64,000 nt of DNA from Vreelandella glaciei. GTDB lineage: Bacteria > Pseudomonadota > Gammaproteobacteria > Pseudomonadales > Halomonadaceae. The DNA is taken from positions 33,134 through 97,133 of the forward strand of contig NZ_JACCDE010000021.1 in the NCBI RefSeq assembly GCF_013415125.1, given 5' to 3'. This document shows positions 26,566 through 36,964 of this stretch, one piece after another. The notes beneath the pieces were generated by a model. The model did not search any database, was not told where the DNA came from, and saw only the letters and a list, made by a program, of their open reading frames with translations. Made by a program: the position numbers and the translations under genes. The stretch's first letter is position 1. Each line of letters starts with the position of its first letter.

Positions 26566-28649
26566 CAGCGAACCGTTAAGCCATCGTCTAGGAGTCGTGG
26601 AGTAATAAAGACTAACAACTCTACCTTTTCATTGCTCTCTTCGGTATAGCGAAACAGTCTACCCAGGAAAGGAATATCACCCAAAAGCGGTGTTTTGGCG
26701 ATTTGGCGCAGCTCTTCCGTAGTCAAAATACCGCCTAACACCACCGTTTGGCCGTTATCGACGAGCACCTGGGTCTCGATCTGATTGGTATCAATCGGCG
26801 GTTCACCGTCAAACTCTGATTCACGGAAGCTATCATTTTTGATGACCAGATCCATAATAATGCGGTTATCTGGGGTAATCTGCGGGGTGACTTCCAACGA
26901 CAACTCGGCCTCTTTGAACTCGGTATCAGGATTGTCGTTGCCATCCACACTCTGGAAAGCACGCTCTTCACCCTGGCTGATGCGGGCAGTACGCTGGTTG
27001 GCGGTAATAATACGGGGCTGAGAAATAGTTTGGCTTTTCCCTTCGCTTTCCAGCGCACGAAGCTCCAAATCCAACAAGATATCGCCGGCTAAATAACCAA
27101 AGCTAAAGCCGGCTCCCGTCCCTGATGAGGCGCCTAAATCAACGGTTAGGCCGCCCTGCGCTCGATTAATGCCATCGGGGTTGATATCGCGCCGGCTGTA
27201 GGTACCGTCCTCCCCCTCTTGAAAGCCGCGGGTGCTCGACATGCCCCAGTTAATGCCTAGCTCACGGGAAGCGGTGTCCCTTGCAATGACAATGCGCGCC
27301 TCAATCTGTACCTGCCGAACAGCCACGTCCAGGCGGTCAATGGTGCGGGTAATATCGCGCACCTGATCGGCCGTATCCTGCACCAGCAGCGTATTGGTGC
27401 GGTTATCAATACTGACACGGCCGCGCTCGGTGAGCAGCCCAAAACCATCGCCGTCACCGCCACGCAGTAGCTGGGCCAAATCCTCGGCTCGGGCATACTT
27501 GATCTCGATAAACTCGGTGACTAGTGGCGATAGCGTCTCACGCTGGTTACGCGCCTCTAGCTCCTGGCGCTCTAAATCAGCCAGCTCACTGGCGGGCGCC
27601 ACGACAATTACATTGCCCTGTTCGCGGCTCGATAACCCCTGGCTTTGCAGAATCAGCGCGAGCGCCTGATCCCAAGGGACATCGTTTAAGTTGAGCGTCA
27701 CGCGGCCGGTGACGCTGTCACTGGCAACCAAGTTCAACCCGGTAAATTCAGCCAGCGTCGCTAGCACTGAACGCACTTCGATATCCTGGAAATTAAGGCT
27801 CAAGCGTTCGCCATTGAAGCGCTCGCCTGTTGCCTGAGAGGGCTGTGACTCCTGACTGGCGGGTTGCACTTCCACCGTCAGCGTGCGGCCACTCTGCGAA
27901 GAGATCATCGCATAAGCACCCTGGGTGGCGATGGATAACTGGGTGTCGCCCTGGTTGGCACGGGGCGTAATCCGGGTGATCGGCGTAGCAAAGTCGGTGA
28001 CATCGTAGACCTGATTAAGCGAATCCGGAATCGCCACATCGCGCAGGTCAACCAGCACTTGGTCAGGGCCACCTTCTCGGACGTTCGCCTCAACCCCTTC
28101 GCGGTCAAAGGTAACCAACAAGCGACCAGCACCATCGGTACCGCGACGGAAATCGATATTTTCAATTTGTGGCCCTTCGTCGGTTTCTAGCCCCGCCGAA
28201 GAAACACTGGCTGAGGGAGTGGGCGAAGGATTAAGCGATGCGGTCGGCGCGGGGGTAGCGCCAGATGCAAAGGTAATACGTAGCCGACCTTCCTGCACGC
28301 TGGTCGTAAATGCCTGCGGTTCGCTGAGATTGACCACCAAGCGCGTGCGGCCATTGCCCTCAAGGGCGGTAATTTGTTCGACGCCGTGGCTATTAATGCT
28401 CAAGCGTCGGGTGGCGAGCCCACTTTGGGTGCCGGCCAAATCAAACGTGACACGCGGCGGTGATTCCAAACGGTAGCTGCGCAGTTCGGGCACGCCACCA
28501 GAGAAGCTAAGATCAACGTTGGCGCCACCATTGTCGGCGGGCTGCACGTCAATATCCGTCAGCACCGATGCTACTGCCAATGAAGGCAACAGTGAAAGTA
28601 GTGCAACCATGGCCATTAAAAGAGTGATTCGCCAAGCTGTAACTGCCAT
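26565..28649 (-). CDS. pilQ: Type IV pilus secretin PilQ
   Basis: Outer-membrane channel through which the type IV pilus leaves the cell. It has 694 aa. A signal peptide (about 1-27, ending AVA) is followed by two AMIN peptidoglycan-binding domains (about 35-130 and 165-260) separated by a Pro/Ser linker, then STN/N0 and N1 domains (about 300-430) and the C-terminal secretin beta-barrel domain ending in [14 protein letters not shown]. It is last pil gene of pilMNOPQ. Confidence 0.95.
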   Translation of the reverse strand: MAVTAWRITLLMAMVALLSLLPSLAVASVLTDIDVQPADNGGANVDLSFSGGVPELRSYRLESPPRVTFDLAGTQSGLATRRLSINSHGVEQITALEGNGRTRLVVNLSEPQAFTTSVQEGRLRITFASGATPAPTASLNPSPTPSASVSSAGLETDEGPQIENIDFRRGTDGAGRLLVTFDREGVEANVREGGPDQVLVDLRDVAIPDSLNQVYDVTDFATPITRITPRANQGDTQLSIATQGAYAMISSQSGRTLTVEVQPASQESQPSQATGERFNGERLSLNFQDIEVRSVLATLAEFTGLNLVASDSVTGRVTLNLNDVPWDQALALILQSQGLSSREQGNVIVVAPASELADLERQELEARNQRETLSPLVTEFIEIKYARAEDLAQLLRGGDGDGFGLLTERGRVSIDNRTNTLLVQDTADQVRDITRTIDRLDVAVRQVQIEARIVIARDTASRELGINWGMSSTRGFQEGEDGTYSRRDINPDGINRAQGGLTVDLGASSGTGAGFSFGYLAGDILLDLELRALESEGKSQTISQPRIITANQRTARISQGEERAFQSVDGNDNPDTEFKEAELSLEVTPQITPDNRIIMDLVIKNDSFRESEFDGEPPIDTNQIETQVLVDNGQTVVLGGILTTEELRQIAKTPLLGDIPFLGRLFRYTEESNEKVELLVFITPRLLDDGLTVR

Positions 28650-28663
28650 GAGCTAATATCCGT

Positions 28664-29200
28664 TTACTCGTTGTTTTCGTTGATAGCAAGCGACACTTGC
28701 CGCTCTTGCCAACCTTCGCGCTGGGTAAAGACACGCTCGGTAACACGAATTTCTTGAGCGCTTATCTGGGCAATGCGTCCATAGTCGGTGCCCATATAGT
28801 TGCCCTCTTTCACGCTGGTCACATTACCATCTGGAGAGGCAATCATTGCGACTTGCCGCCCCGCCATACGCATCGTACCGACCAAACGCAGTTCTTGCAG
28901 AGAAAAGCGTTCTAGTGGCTCTGGTATGCGCTGCTGGTCAGGCGCAAGCGCGCCCTCACTACGATCAGCATCATCCTGAGCAATGGCATCTGGCGGTAAA
29001 AAGGGGCTGCGGTCTTCGCTATATAGATAAGCCAAGGTACGGCTTTCAGGTAGCGCAACCGCAATGACCGGCGGCTGACCACCCGGCGACTGACGAATAT
29101 CGGCCAACGTACTTTCAAGCTGAGTTAACTCTGCATCCGCACAGCCCGTGAGCAACCCCATACTAACCATCATTCCCATGAGCTTTACTGTACGCGTCAT
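28664..29200 (-). CDS. pilP: Type IV pilus inner-membrane lipoprotein PilP
   Basis: Periplasmic lipoprotein linking the PilMNO inner-membrane complex to PilQ. It has 178 aa. The signal peptide ends in the lipobox LTGC (Cys20), a disordered Pro-rich linker follows, and a C-terminal beta-sandwich begins near 95 (LQELRLVGTM). Its start overlaps the pilO stop by 4 bases. Confidence 0.93.
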   Translation of the reverse strand: MTRTVKLMGMMVSMGLLTGCADAELTQLESTLADIRQSPGGQPPVIAVALPESRTLAYLYSEDRSPFLPPDAIAQDDADRSEGALAPDQQRIPEPLERFSLQELRLVGTMRMAGRQVAMIASPDGNVTSVKEGNYMGTDYGRIAQISAQEIRVTERVFTQREGWQERQVSLAINENNE

Positions 29201-29856
29201 AGTGGCTCCACCCCGTCAGTTGGGGGTTGGTCGCCCGGTTCCAGGTAACGATAAGTGCGGGCCAGTAGCGAAAGGCGCAGCGTGTCGCCACGCTCTTCTA
29301 CCGGCTCCAAGGTAAAATCGTGCTGAGTCACCATGCGAGGTAACGACGCGATATCAGCACTAAAGCGCGCCAACTGGTGATAATCACCGCGTACCTGTAT
29401 ATCCAGCGGCTGCTCGACATAGTGGGCCTGGGTTAGCGTTGGACGTAGCCGAATCGTTTCAATGGTGAGACGGTTGTCAATGGCGGCATCGCTAATGCTA
29501 TCGAGCAGAGAAGGGATCTCCGCATCGGTGGGCAGCATTGTGCGCAAACGCGCTATTTGCCCTTCCAAGGTCGCTAGCTGTTCGCGCATTTCCGGTAAAA
29601 AGGCGGCTTCCGAGGCTTTACTGCGGTATTCGCTTAGCAGCCCCACCTCTTCACGCTGCGCCTCCTTAAAGGATTCCCGCTGCTCGCTCACAACGAACCA
29701 CAGCATGACACTCAATGTTGCCAGCAGAGCCAAACAACAGCTCAACACTTTTAGCAGCAATGGCCATCCACCGGCTTCCTTAATATCTAGATCGCGCCAA
29801 TCGACATCGCGAAGGCGCTGCCACTCGATAGCCCACTGCTCGCGATTAAGGCTCAT
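29197..29856 (-). CDS. pilO: Type IV pilus assembly protein PilO
   Basis: Bitopic inner-membrane protein that pairs with PilN in the pilus alignment complex. It has 219 aa with a short cytoplasmic N-terminus, one transmembrane helix (about 32-52), a coiled coil (about 55-100) and a ferredoxin-like periplasmic domain including GDYHQLARF (about 155). It overlaps pilN and pilP by 4 bases on each side. Confidence 0.93.
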   Translation of the reverse strand: MSLNREQWAIEWQRLRDVDWRDLDIKEAGGWPLLLKVLSCCLALLATLSVMLWFVVSEQRESFKEAQREEVGLLSEYRSKASEAAFLPEMREQLATLEGQIARLRTMLPTDAEIPSLLDSISDAAIDNRLTIETIRLRPTLTQAHYVEQPLDIQVRGDYHQLARFSADIASLPRMVTQHDFTLEPVEERGDTLRLSLLARTYRYLEPGDQPPTDGVEPL

Positions 29857-30470
29857 GACGAACCCTCTTCTTCCTCATCCTGTTCTGCCACATCCTGCTC
29901 TTCCACATCTTTAGCAACACCTTGCGGCACCGCTACCGTGGTCTGCTCCACGTCAAAACGAAACACGCGACCAGCGCCGTTCTGTTCGCTCTCCACCGCC
30001 GACAGCGAAGGCACTCCCAACCCTGGCAGCGCTGCAATACGGCGCAACTGCTCAGAGACCTGCCGTTCGCTGCCGGCCACCGCAGTGACACTGACTTGAG
30101 CGCCGTTTTTCGCTAATCGTTGATAAATAACGCCGTTAGCCACGCTGTTAGCCACGTCATTCAACAGCTGCACAGTGTCTGCTTGCTCACTCTGTAACGT
30201 CTGAAACACCGCAATCTGCTCACCTAGGCGTTCGGCATCACTGGCGTAGCGTGACACGCCCGCGATATCCGCACTAAGGCGTTCAATATGGTCACTCACA
30301 TAGGCATTGCGCTGCTGCTGGGCCGCCAATTTAAGCTGGTAATAATGGGAGATCAGCAACCCCAGCGCGACGCCCAGTATCAGCATACCGGCCAAGACAA
30401 CATAAAATTTGCGGGTATTTCGCTCACGCTGCGCTTCCCGCCAGGGCAGCAGGTTAATGTTCATGCTCAT
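29853..30470 (-). CDS. pilN: Type IV pilus assembly protein PilN
   Basis: Partner of PilO. It has 205 aa with the PilM-binding N-terminal INLLPWRE motif (residues 4-11), one transmembrane helix (about 23-43), a coiled coil and a periplasmic ferredoxin-like fold. The C-terminal 25 residues are strikingly acidic (Glu/Asp/Gln repeats), more so than in E. coli or Pseudomonas, which would suit a halophile. Confidence 0.93.
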   Translation of the reverse strand: MSMNINLLPWREAQRERNTRKFYVVLAGMLILGVALGLLISHYYQLKLAAQQQRNAYVSDHIERLSADIAGVSRYASDAERLGEQIAVFQTLQSEQADTVQLLNDVANSVANGVIYQRLAKNGAQVSVTAVAGSERQVSEQLRRIAALPGLGVPSLSAVESEQNGAGRVFRFDVEQTTVAVPQGVAKDVEEQDVAEQDEEEEGSS

Positions 30471-31528
30471 TGGCTCACCCGCATCGCTAGGCCACCCGCA
30501 GTGAGCATCGCTGGCGCATCATTGGTCAACGCCTGAAGGTTTAAGCGCTTATTGACCAGCATGCGCTGGAAGGGGTTGGCAATGGTCACCGACATACCAC
30601 TGTCTTCAGCAATCCGTTCGGCAAGACCGGGAATCACGCTCGATCCGCCTGCCAACACAATGTGTTGCACCTCTTGCTGACGCCCGGCGGTGTAGTAAAG
30701 CTGCAAGGAGCGCCCTACCTGCTGCACTACGGTTTCCAGGAAAGGATTGAGGACGCGCTCAGGGTAATCATCAGGTAGTCCGCCACGTTTTTTAGCGAAG
30801 CCCGCTTCCTCCATACTCAAATCGTAGCGTTCGCGAATCGCATCGGTAAGCTGGCGGCCACCGAAAACGGTGTCGCGGGTATAAACGATATGACCACCAC
30901 GGACAACGTGAAAGGCGTTCATATTGGCGCCAATGTCCACCAAGCCAACGCAGGCGGCAGGGTCATTCTCTACCTTTAGCTGGCGGCGCAATTCGGCAAG
31001 CGAACGCTCCATGGCAAAGGTTTCTACGTCCACCGCAGCCGGTTCCAAGCCAGCGCGCTCTAACGTCTCGGTAAGCTGAGTGATGTCCTGCTGGCGGCAA
31101 GCCACCAGCATTACCTGCTGTTGGCCGTCGTCAAAGGGAGCAGGGCCCAGACACTCAAAATCAAACGCCACTTCATTGAACGGAAAGGGAATATGGCGGT
31201 CTGATTCGGCCACGATGCGCTCTTCAATTTCCTCTTCACTCAGCCCGATGGGAAAACTGAGTGTTTTGGTGATCGCTGCGCTGGCAGGAACCGCCACCGC
31301 TGCTTTGCGTGTGGAGGGCTTAGCATGTTCAACGGCACGGCTAAGCACGCTAGCCACATCATCTATATCGCGGATACGGCGTTCAACCACTGCGCCTTCG
31401 CGTAATGGTCTTACGGCATAACTTTCTACTTGGTAATTATCGTGGCACTGTTTTAGCTCAAGCAGCTTAACGGTCGCTGATGTAATATCGACGCCGATCA
31501 ACCCTTTACCAGATTTCAGAAAGCGCAT
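30467..31528 (-). CDS. pilM: Type IV pilus assembly ATPase-like protein PilM
   Basis: Cytoplasmic actin-like protein that binds ATP and the PilN N-terminus. It has 353 aa. Actin-fold phosphate loops are seen as IGVDITSATVKLLEL (about 11-25) and VDIGANMNAF (near 203), with the adenosine-side motif LAGGSSVIPGL near 293. It is first gene of pilMNOPQ-aroKB, transcribed away from the penicillin-binding protein gene with about 200 bases of shared promoter region. Confidence 0.95.
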   Translation of the reverse strand: MRFLKSGKGLIGVDITSATVKLLELKQCHDNYQVESYAVRPLREGAVVERRIRDIDDVASVLSRAVEHAKPSTRKAAVAVPASAAITKTLSFPIGLSEEEIEERIVAESDRHIPFPFNEVAFDFECLGPAPFDDGQQQVMLVACRQQDITQLTETLERAGLEPAAVDVETFAMERSLAELRRQLKVENDPAACVGLVDIGANMNAFHVVRGGHIVYTRDTVFGGRQLTDAIRERYDLSMEEAGFAKKRGGLPDDYPERVLNPFLETVVQQVGRSLQLYYTAGRQQEVQHIVLAGGSSVIPGLAERIAEDSGMSVTIANPFQRMLVNKRLNLQALTNDAPAMLTAGGLAMRVSQ

Positions 31529-31730
31529 ATTGGGTTCGGCTCCGCCTACTTTTCGCCCGTCTTCACATGTCGTTTGAGGTTACATGATTTTCAGTTAAGT
31601 CACACGCGATCGAACTGACGGCATATCAACACTGGTGGCCGCCGCCTCAGCTTCCTATAATGGCAGCCAATTGCATGATACGGCCGTTTAGATGCCGATC
31701 TTTTTATTCTTCCCAGGGTGCTCTTCGTAC

Positions 31731-34259
31731 ATGACGTTTCTTCGAACCCTTATCGTGTCGCTCTTTTTTCTGATTGTATCGTTGGTCGGTGCCACTGCGT
31801 TAGCTGTGGTAGGCGCCGCCATTTATTTTGCGCCGGGTCTTCCCGACGTTCGCCAATTGCAGGATTTCGAACTGCATACGCCGCTACGTATTTTTACCCA
31901 AGACGGTAAATTGATTGGCGAGTTTGGCGAAGAGCGCCGCATGGCGATCAATTTTGATGAAATACCGCAGGATATGATCAATGCCTTGATCGCTGCCGAG
32001 GATGCTAGCTATTTCGACCATGCTGGCGTCGACCCACGCGGCTTAGCCAGAGCCGCGGTGGAGCTTGTGCAGAGTGGCGGCACCATCCAATCGGGTGGTT
32101 CGACCATCACCATGCAGGTCGCGCGTAACTACATGCTGACGCTGGACCAGACCTTTACGCGCAAAATTCGCGAAATTCTGCTGGCACTGCAAATGGAGCA
32201 GGTACTCAATAAAGAGGAGATCTTCGAGCTTTACGTCAATAAGATTTTCTTGGGTAATCGCGCTTACGGTATCGCTGCCGCCGCTGAAACCTATTATGAC
32301 AAGCCGCTCGCCGAATTGAGTTTGGCACAAACGGCGATGATTGCTGGCTTACCCAAGGCGCCCTCTGCCTTCAACCCGCTGGCCAACTCCGAGCGTTCGC
32401 TGATTCGTCGTAACTGGATTCTGTTCCGCATGCGTGAACTGGGCTATATCGACGACGAGACTTATCAAGTCGCGGTACAGGACCCTGTCACCGCCCGCCG
32501 CCACTTTACCCAAGCCGAGGTTGATGCCGCTTATGTATCGGAAATGGCGCGGCAGTACGCGGTAGAGCGCTTTGGCGATGAGGCTTACACCGGCGGCTAT
32601 CGCGTCTACACCACCATTGATAGCGAGCTGCAGCCCTACGCCCGCCAAGCACTGGCCAATGGCTTGACGGACTACGACCTGCGTCACGGCTGGCGCGGGC
32701 CAGAGCAGAGCGACATTGCTTCCAGTCTTGTGGAAGCGCAGGAGCAAACTGCAACCCAAGGGCTTGAAGAAGAGCTTTCCGAGTCGCCCGAAATTCGTCA
32801 GACCGCCCGCCAGGCCGCCCAGCGCAGTCAAACGGAAGTCGAGGGGATCGAGGGTGACGTCAGTAACTGGGTCCAGGTGCTTGAGCGCACACCCAATTAC
32901 GGCATTCTCCAACCCGCCATTGTGGTCGAGAGCAGCGATCGCGAAATGCAGGTACTTACCCGCCGTGATGGCCTACAGACCATTGCCTGGGAAGGCTTGA
33001 ACTGGGCTCGCCCTTATCTGAGCCCGCGTAGCCGTGGTGCCGAGCCAAGCTCAGCGGCTGAGATTGCGGTACGTGGCGATATGATCCGCGTGATTGAGAA
33101 TGATGACGGCTCGCTTCGCCTCTCTCAGCGCCCGGATGCCGAAGGCTCGCTGGTGGTCCAAGACCCGCAAACAGGCGCTATTTTGGCCCTGCAGGGCGGC
33201 TTCGACTTTAATGCCAGTAAGTTCAATCGTGCCGTGCAGGCCCGGCGTCAATCGGGCTCAATCTTCAAACCGTTTATTTATTTAGCGGCCCTTGAAAATG
33301 GCGAAATGAACGCCGCCAGCGTGGTTAACGATGCGCCTGTGGTGCTTGACGATGGCAGTAACTCATTGTGGCGGCCGGTCAACTCTAGCCGCGACTTCCA
33401 AGGCCCCATGCGCTTACGCCCAGCCCTGGCTCGTTCGCGCAACCTAGTGACGATCCGTGTGCTGCAGACCATGGGGCTGGATTACACAATTAACTTTTTG
33501 AAAGGTTTCGGTTTCTCCCCCGACCAACTTCCCAACGGCTTATCATTAGCACTAGGCAGTGCCAGCTTAACGCCAATGGAAATGACCAACGCCTACGCGG
33601 TGCTCGCCAATGGTGGCTTTCAAGTGACACCTTGGTTTATTGAGCGGGTAACCCGTGATGATGATAACGAAGTCATCGATGAAGCTACCCCACAGGTCGC
33701 CTGCTCCAGTTGTGCCGAGGGTCAGGAGACGGTGGAAATTGATGGTCGCGAGTACCCGATCGCCAAACGAGTGGCCGACCCGGCCGCGGTGTATATCTTG
33801 CGCGATATGCTGCGTGATGTTATTACCTCGGGCACTGGCCGCGGTGCGCTAAGCCTTAACCGTGACGATATCGTCGGCAAAACCGGCACTACCAACAGCC
33901 AGCGTGATGCCTGGTTTGCAGGCTTTAATAGCAACTTGGTGACCACGGTATGGGTGGGTAAGGATAGTAACGAAACCATTTCTGAATATGGGGCTCAGGC
34001 CGCACTACCTATCTGGGTAGCGTTTATGGGTGATGCCCTGGAAGGAACGCCGAGTGCCGTGCCCGAACGCCCAGAGACTGTCGTTACGGCACGTGTGGAC
34101 CCGAGCACAGGCCAGCGTTTAGCGGACGGTCAGTCTGGTGGTATCTCTGAATTGTTCCATCAGGATCACTTGCCGGATTACCAGCAGCGCCGCATCAGCC
34201 GTGAGCTGGAAGAAGTCAGCGGTTCACAGGGGTCAGGCACCGCCGAGTCGATCTTCTAA
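31731..34259 (+). CDS. mrcA: Class A penicillin-binding protein 1A
   Basis: Bifunctional peptidoglycan glycosyltransferase/transpeptidase of the inner membrane. It is 842 aa from ATG 31731, which places the transmembrane anchor (about 5-30) directly at the N-terminus; an ATG at 31692 would add 13 residues. The glycosyltransferase domain has AAEDASYFDHAGVD (about 80-93) and GGSTITMQVARN. An OB-like insert follows. The transpeptidase has active-site SIFK, SRN (SxN) and KTGTT. It is divergent from pilM, as in Pseudomonas (ponA). Confidence 0.96.
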   Translation: MTFLRTLIVSLFFLIVSLVGATALAVVGAAIYFAPGLPDVRQLQDFELHTPLRIFTQDGKLIGEFGEERRMAINFDEIPQDMINALIAAEDASYFDHAGVDPRGLARAAVELVQSGGTIQSGGSTITMQVARNYMLTLDQTFTRKIREILLALQMEQVLNKEEIFELYVNKIFLGNRAYGIAAAAETYYDKPLAELSLAQTAMIAGLPKAPSAFNPLANSERSLIRRNWILFRMRELGYIDDETYQVAVQDPVTARRHFTQAEVDAAYVSEMARQYAVERFGDEAYTGGYRVYTTIDSELQPYARQALANGLTDYDLRHGWRGPEQSDIASSLVEAQEQTATQGLEEELSESPEIRQTARQAAQRSQTEVEGIEGDVSNWVQVLERTPNYGILQPAIVVESSDREMQVLTRRDGLQTIAWEGLNWARPYLSPRSRGAEPSSAAEIAVRGDMIRVIENDDGSLRLSQRPDAEGSLVVQDPQTGAILALQGGFDFNASKFNRAVQARRQSGSIFKPFIYLAALENGEMNAASVVNDAPVVLDDGSNSLWRPVNSSRDFQGPMRLRPALARSRNLVTIRVLQTMGLDYTINFLKGFGFSPDQLPNGLSLALGSASLTPMEMTNAYAVLANGGFQVTPWFIERVTRDDDNEVIDEATPQVACSSCAEGQETVEIDGREYPIAKRVADPAAVYILRDMLRDVITSGTGRGALSLNRDDIVGKTGTTNSQRDAWFAGFNSNLVTTVWVGKDSNETISEYGAQAALPIWVAFMGDALEGTPSAVPERPETVVTARVDPSTGQRLADGQSGGISELFHQDHLPDYQQRRISRELEEVSGSQGSGTAESIF

Positions 34260-34295
34260 CCGAGCGGGCTCTCTCAGCTATCCGCTAAACCAACT

Positions 34296-34328
34296 AAAAG
34301 GCCCGGAGAGATGATCTCCGGGCCTTTT
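34296..34328. terminator. Bidirectional terminator between mrcA and the TRAP transporter
   Basis: A 14-bp perfect stem (AAAAGGCCCGGAGA with its complement, 5-base loop) carries A-run and T-run flanks, so it can end transcripts of both convergent genes. Confidence 0.92.
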
Positions 34329-34359
34329 CGTTTCTTGCTAGGGGTTCCACCACTAATAA

Positions 34360-36378
34360 TCAACCGCTAACGGGCGTCACCTCCGATTCGCGCTTGCTAG
34401 CCAGCCAGTTGGCGCCAATGGCGACGATCATTACCGCGACACCGGCAATTTCACTGAGCAGATTGGGGTAGAAAACGGCAATAATCGCTGCGGTAATCGC
34501 GATGCGCGGCAGCCAAGACATGCGGGTAAACAAGTACCCTTCCAAGGCTGCGGCAAAAGCACCCAATGCCAAAATAGCGATCACTGCGTTCCAGATCACC
34601 ACGGGTACCGGCCCCCCCATAATGATCTCTGGATTGAAGACCATAAACAGCGGAATCAGGTAGAGACCTTTAGCAAACTTCCACGCCTGGAAGCTGGTTT
34701 CCATCGGCTTACTGCCCGCAATCGCCGCCCCGGCAAAACCTGCCAAGGCGATGGGCGGCGTCACGTTGGAGTCCTGGGAGTACCAGAACACCACTAAGTG
34801 AGCGACCAGAAGCGGAATGCCAAACTCCTGCGTAAGCGCAGGACCCACCAGCACGATCAAGACGATGTAGCTGGCGGTAACCGGCAGCCCCATACCCAAA
34901 ATCAAACTGGCTAACAGCACCATTAACAGCGCCAGCAGAATGTTGCCGCCGGAGAAGGCCATCATCATGGATGAGAACTTCAGACCAAGGCCGGTTAAGC
35001 CCACAACGCCCACGATAATACCGGCAACTGCACAGGCCATGGAAACCGCCACCGCATTGCGCGCACCTAGCTCCAAACCTTCGATCAGCTTGGCAAAACC
35101 TGCCCCCAGCATGCTCTTGGTAGCGCTCGCCGTTACAGGCTGGCCCTGGCGGGGCGCGATAAAGAAGAACCACAGCGCATAGCGAATAACCGCTACGGCC
35201 ACCATGGTCACCACCGCGTAGTAGCCAACTCGCATGGGCGACATGCTCATTGCCAGCAACCAGACCAGCACAGCCAGCGGCAGCAGGAAGTGCCAGCCAT
35301 CTTTCATGACCTGACGCATCTGCGGCAGTTCGTCTTTGGGCAAGCCTTGCATGCCTTGCTTAAGCGCGATGATATGTACAAACAGATAGACCGTAGCGAA
35401 GTACATAATCGCCGGCAGGATACTGACCTTGACGATATCCAAATACGGCGTATTGGTGTACTCAGCGATCAAGAAAGCCCCCGCGCCCATCAACGGCGGC
35501 ATAATCTGCCCGCCGGTAGACGCCGCCGCTTCGATGCCGCCCGCCTGCTTGGCCTTGTAGCCCAACCGTTTCATTAACGGAATGGTAAAGGCACCGGTGG
35601 TCACGACATTCGCAATCGCGCTACCGGAAATAGAGCCCATTCCCGCCGAGGCCAATACGGCTGCTTTAGCCGGGCCACCGCGCTGGCGACCCGTCGCTGC
35701 ATAGGCCATATCGATAAAGAATTTGCCCGCCCCAGTGCATTCCAAAAAGGCACCAAACAGAACAAAAATAAAGATATAGGTGGCCGCGACGCCTAACGGC
35801 AGGCCAAAGATACCCTCTTGCCCCAAGTAAAGCTGGCCAGCGACCCGATCAAAGGTATAGCCGCGGTGCTCAAGGATGCCCGGCATCCATTCGCCCAACC
35901 ACGGCAGCTCGCCCCTTGGCCCGGCAAAGGCGTAAACAATCGCCAGGAAGCCGATCACGGTCATACCGAAACCCACCGCACGGCGGCTGGCTTCCAGCAC
36001 GGTCACCGTGGCGATACAGGCGACCAGAATATCGGTGTCACTCCAGAACCCTGCACGACTAAAAATCTCGTCCAGGTTGAATACTAAGTAGCCGCCGGTC
36101 AGTACCGCCCCGGCTAAAAACACGACGTCTAGCCCCCACCCTAAAACCCCACGCTTACGGGTTGGGCCAAAAGCAGGAAACATTAAAAACGCCAGCATCA
36201 TAATCAATGCCAGGTGAATACTGCGCTGATAAAAAAGCCCTAAAGGCTGAATACCGGCAGAGTAAAGCTGGAACAGGGAAAGACCCACCGCCACAATGGT
36301 GATCGACCACAGCACCATGCGGGGTTGAATCGCATTACCGCCCGGCACCACGCTCGACGGTTGATTGGATTCGCTCAT
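34360..36378 (-). CDS. TRAP transporter permease, fused small and large subunits (TAXI type)
   Basis: Membrane part of a Na+-driven TRAP uptake system. It has 672 aa and about 16 hydrophobic helices. The N-terminal quarter corresponds to the DctQ-like small subunit and the rest to the DctM-like large subunit, fused as is usual when the binding protein is of the TAXI type. It shows the Gly-rich transport segments SGSAIANVVTTGAFTIPLM and ILGMGLPVTASYIV. It is encoded downstream of a DUF1850 protein and a TAXI binding protein, which completes the system. The substrate is unknown; see the neighbouring glutarate genes. Confidence 0.93.
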   Translation of the reverse strand: MSESNQPSSVVPGGNAIQPRMVLWSITIVAVGLSLFQLYSAGIQPLGLFYQRSIHLALIMMLAFLMFPAFGPTRKRGVLGWGLDVVFLAGAVLTGGYLVFNLDEIFSRAGFWSDTDILVACIATVTVLEASRRAVGFGMTVIGFLAIVYAFAGPRGELPWLGEWMPGILEHRGYTFDRVAGQLYLGQEGIFGLPLGVAATYIFIFVLFGAFLECTGAGKFFIDMAYAATGRQRGGPAKAAVLASAGMGSISGSAIANVVTTGAFTIPLMKRLGYKAKQAGGIEAAASTGGQIMPPLMGAGAFLIAEYTNTPYLDIVKVSILPAIMYFATVYLFVHIIALKQGMQGLPKDELPQMRQVMKDGWHFLLPLAVLVWLLAMSMSPMRVGYYAVVTMVAVAVIRYALWFFFIAPRQGQPVTASATKSMLGAGFAKLIEGLELGARNAVAVSMACAVAGIIVGVVGLTGLGLKFSSMMMAFSGGNILLALLMVLLASLILGMGLPVTASYIVLIVLVGPALTQEFGIPLLVAHLVVFWYSQDSNVTPPIALAGFAGAAIAGSKPMETSFQAWKFAKGLYLIPLFMVFNPEIIMGGPVPVVIWNAVIAILALGAFAAALEGYLFTRMSWLPRIAITAAIIAVFYPNLLSEIAGVAVMIVAIGANWLASKRESEVTPVSG

Positions 36379-36410
36379 GAAGTCCTCGGAAGCGTTAACT
36401 AATGTCGTTT

Positions 36411-36938
36411 TTATTCACGCGGGGATGCGTGAGGAGCTATTAGCTGAATGGTCACGCGTTGCCCAGCGGCGTGCTCACTTAGGCTCACTGGCGCATGCTC
36501 ATTGTCTGGCCACACTACGCGATGGTTGACCGCAGGAGAACCAACCCTCAACACATAACGGTTATTGGCGACAGGCTCGTTAATCGCATTAATCCAGTAA
36601 CCGCCCTCACCGTCTGAAACCTGTTCACCACGGCCAAATATATGCCCAAGCCCGGCGGCAAAGTCGGGTTGATGGCTGCGCTCCAACTGCATGACACCCG
36701 CCGCATTGCGATAGCAGTCCAACACGGTGAAGTGCTCAACGGAGTGCTGCCACTTAATACACCAGCGACCGCCAGCAGGCACCCCTTCATCCACCAGGGT
36801 GTCGCCTTGCTCGGTCACAACGGCTAGGTGCATAAACGCCGACGCCGAAGCGGGGGAAGCCCCCACTTCGGCGAATGGACAACATGCAATGAGTAGCGCC
36901 ACCAGTCGTTGCTGCCACTGCATGGCAATATCCTTCAA
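36411..36938 (-). CDS. DUF1850 family TRAP-associated protein
   Basis: Function unknown; members are nearly always encoded between a TAXI TRAP binding protein and its permease. It has 175 aa. A signal peptide (hydrophobic about 10-26, cleavage near VGAS) suggests export. The family core is present: a WCIKWQHSVEHFTVLDCYR block (about 57-75) with two cysteines, and a later RVGSP. An alternative start five codons in (MQWQQ) would give the same signal peptide. Confidence 0.85.
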   Translation of the reverse strand: MKDIAMQWQQRLVALLIACCPFAEVGASPASASAFMHLAVVTEQGDTLVDEGVPAGGRWCIKWQHSVEHFTVLDCYRNAAGVMQLERSHQPDFAAGLGHIFGRGEQVSDGEGGYWINAINEPVANNRYVLRVGSPAVNHRVVWPDNEHAPVSLSEHAAGQRVTIQLIAPHASPRE

Positions 36939-36964
36939 TGTCCTGTAGTAGTGACGGACAGTGG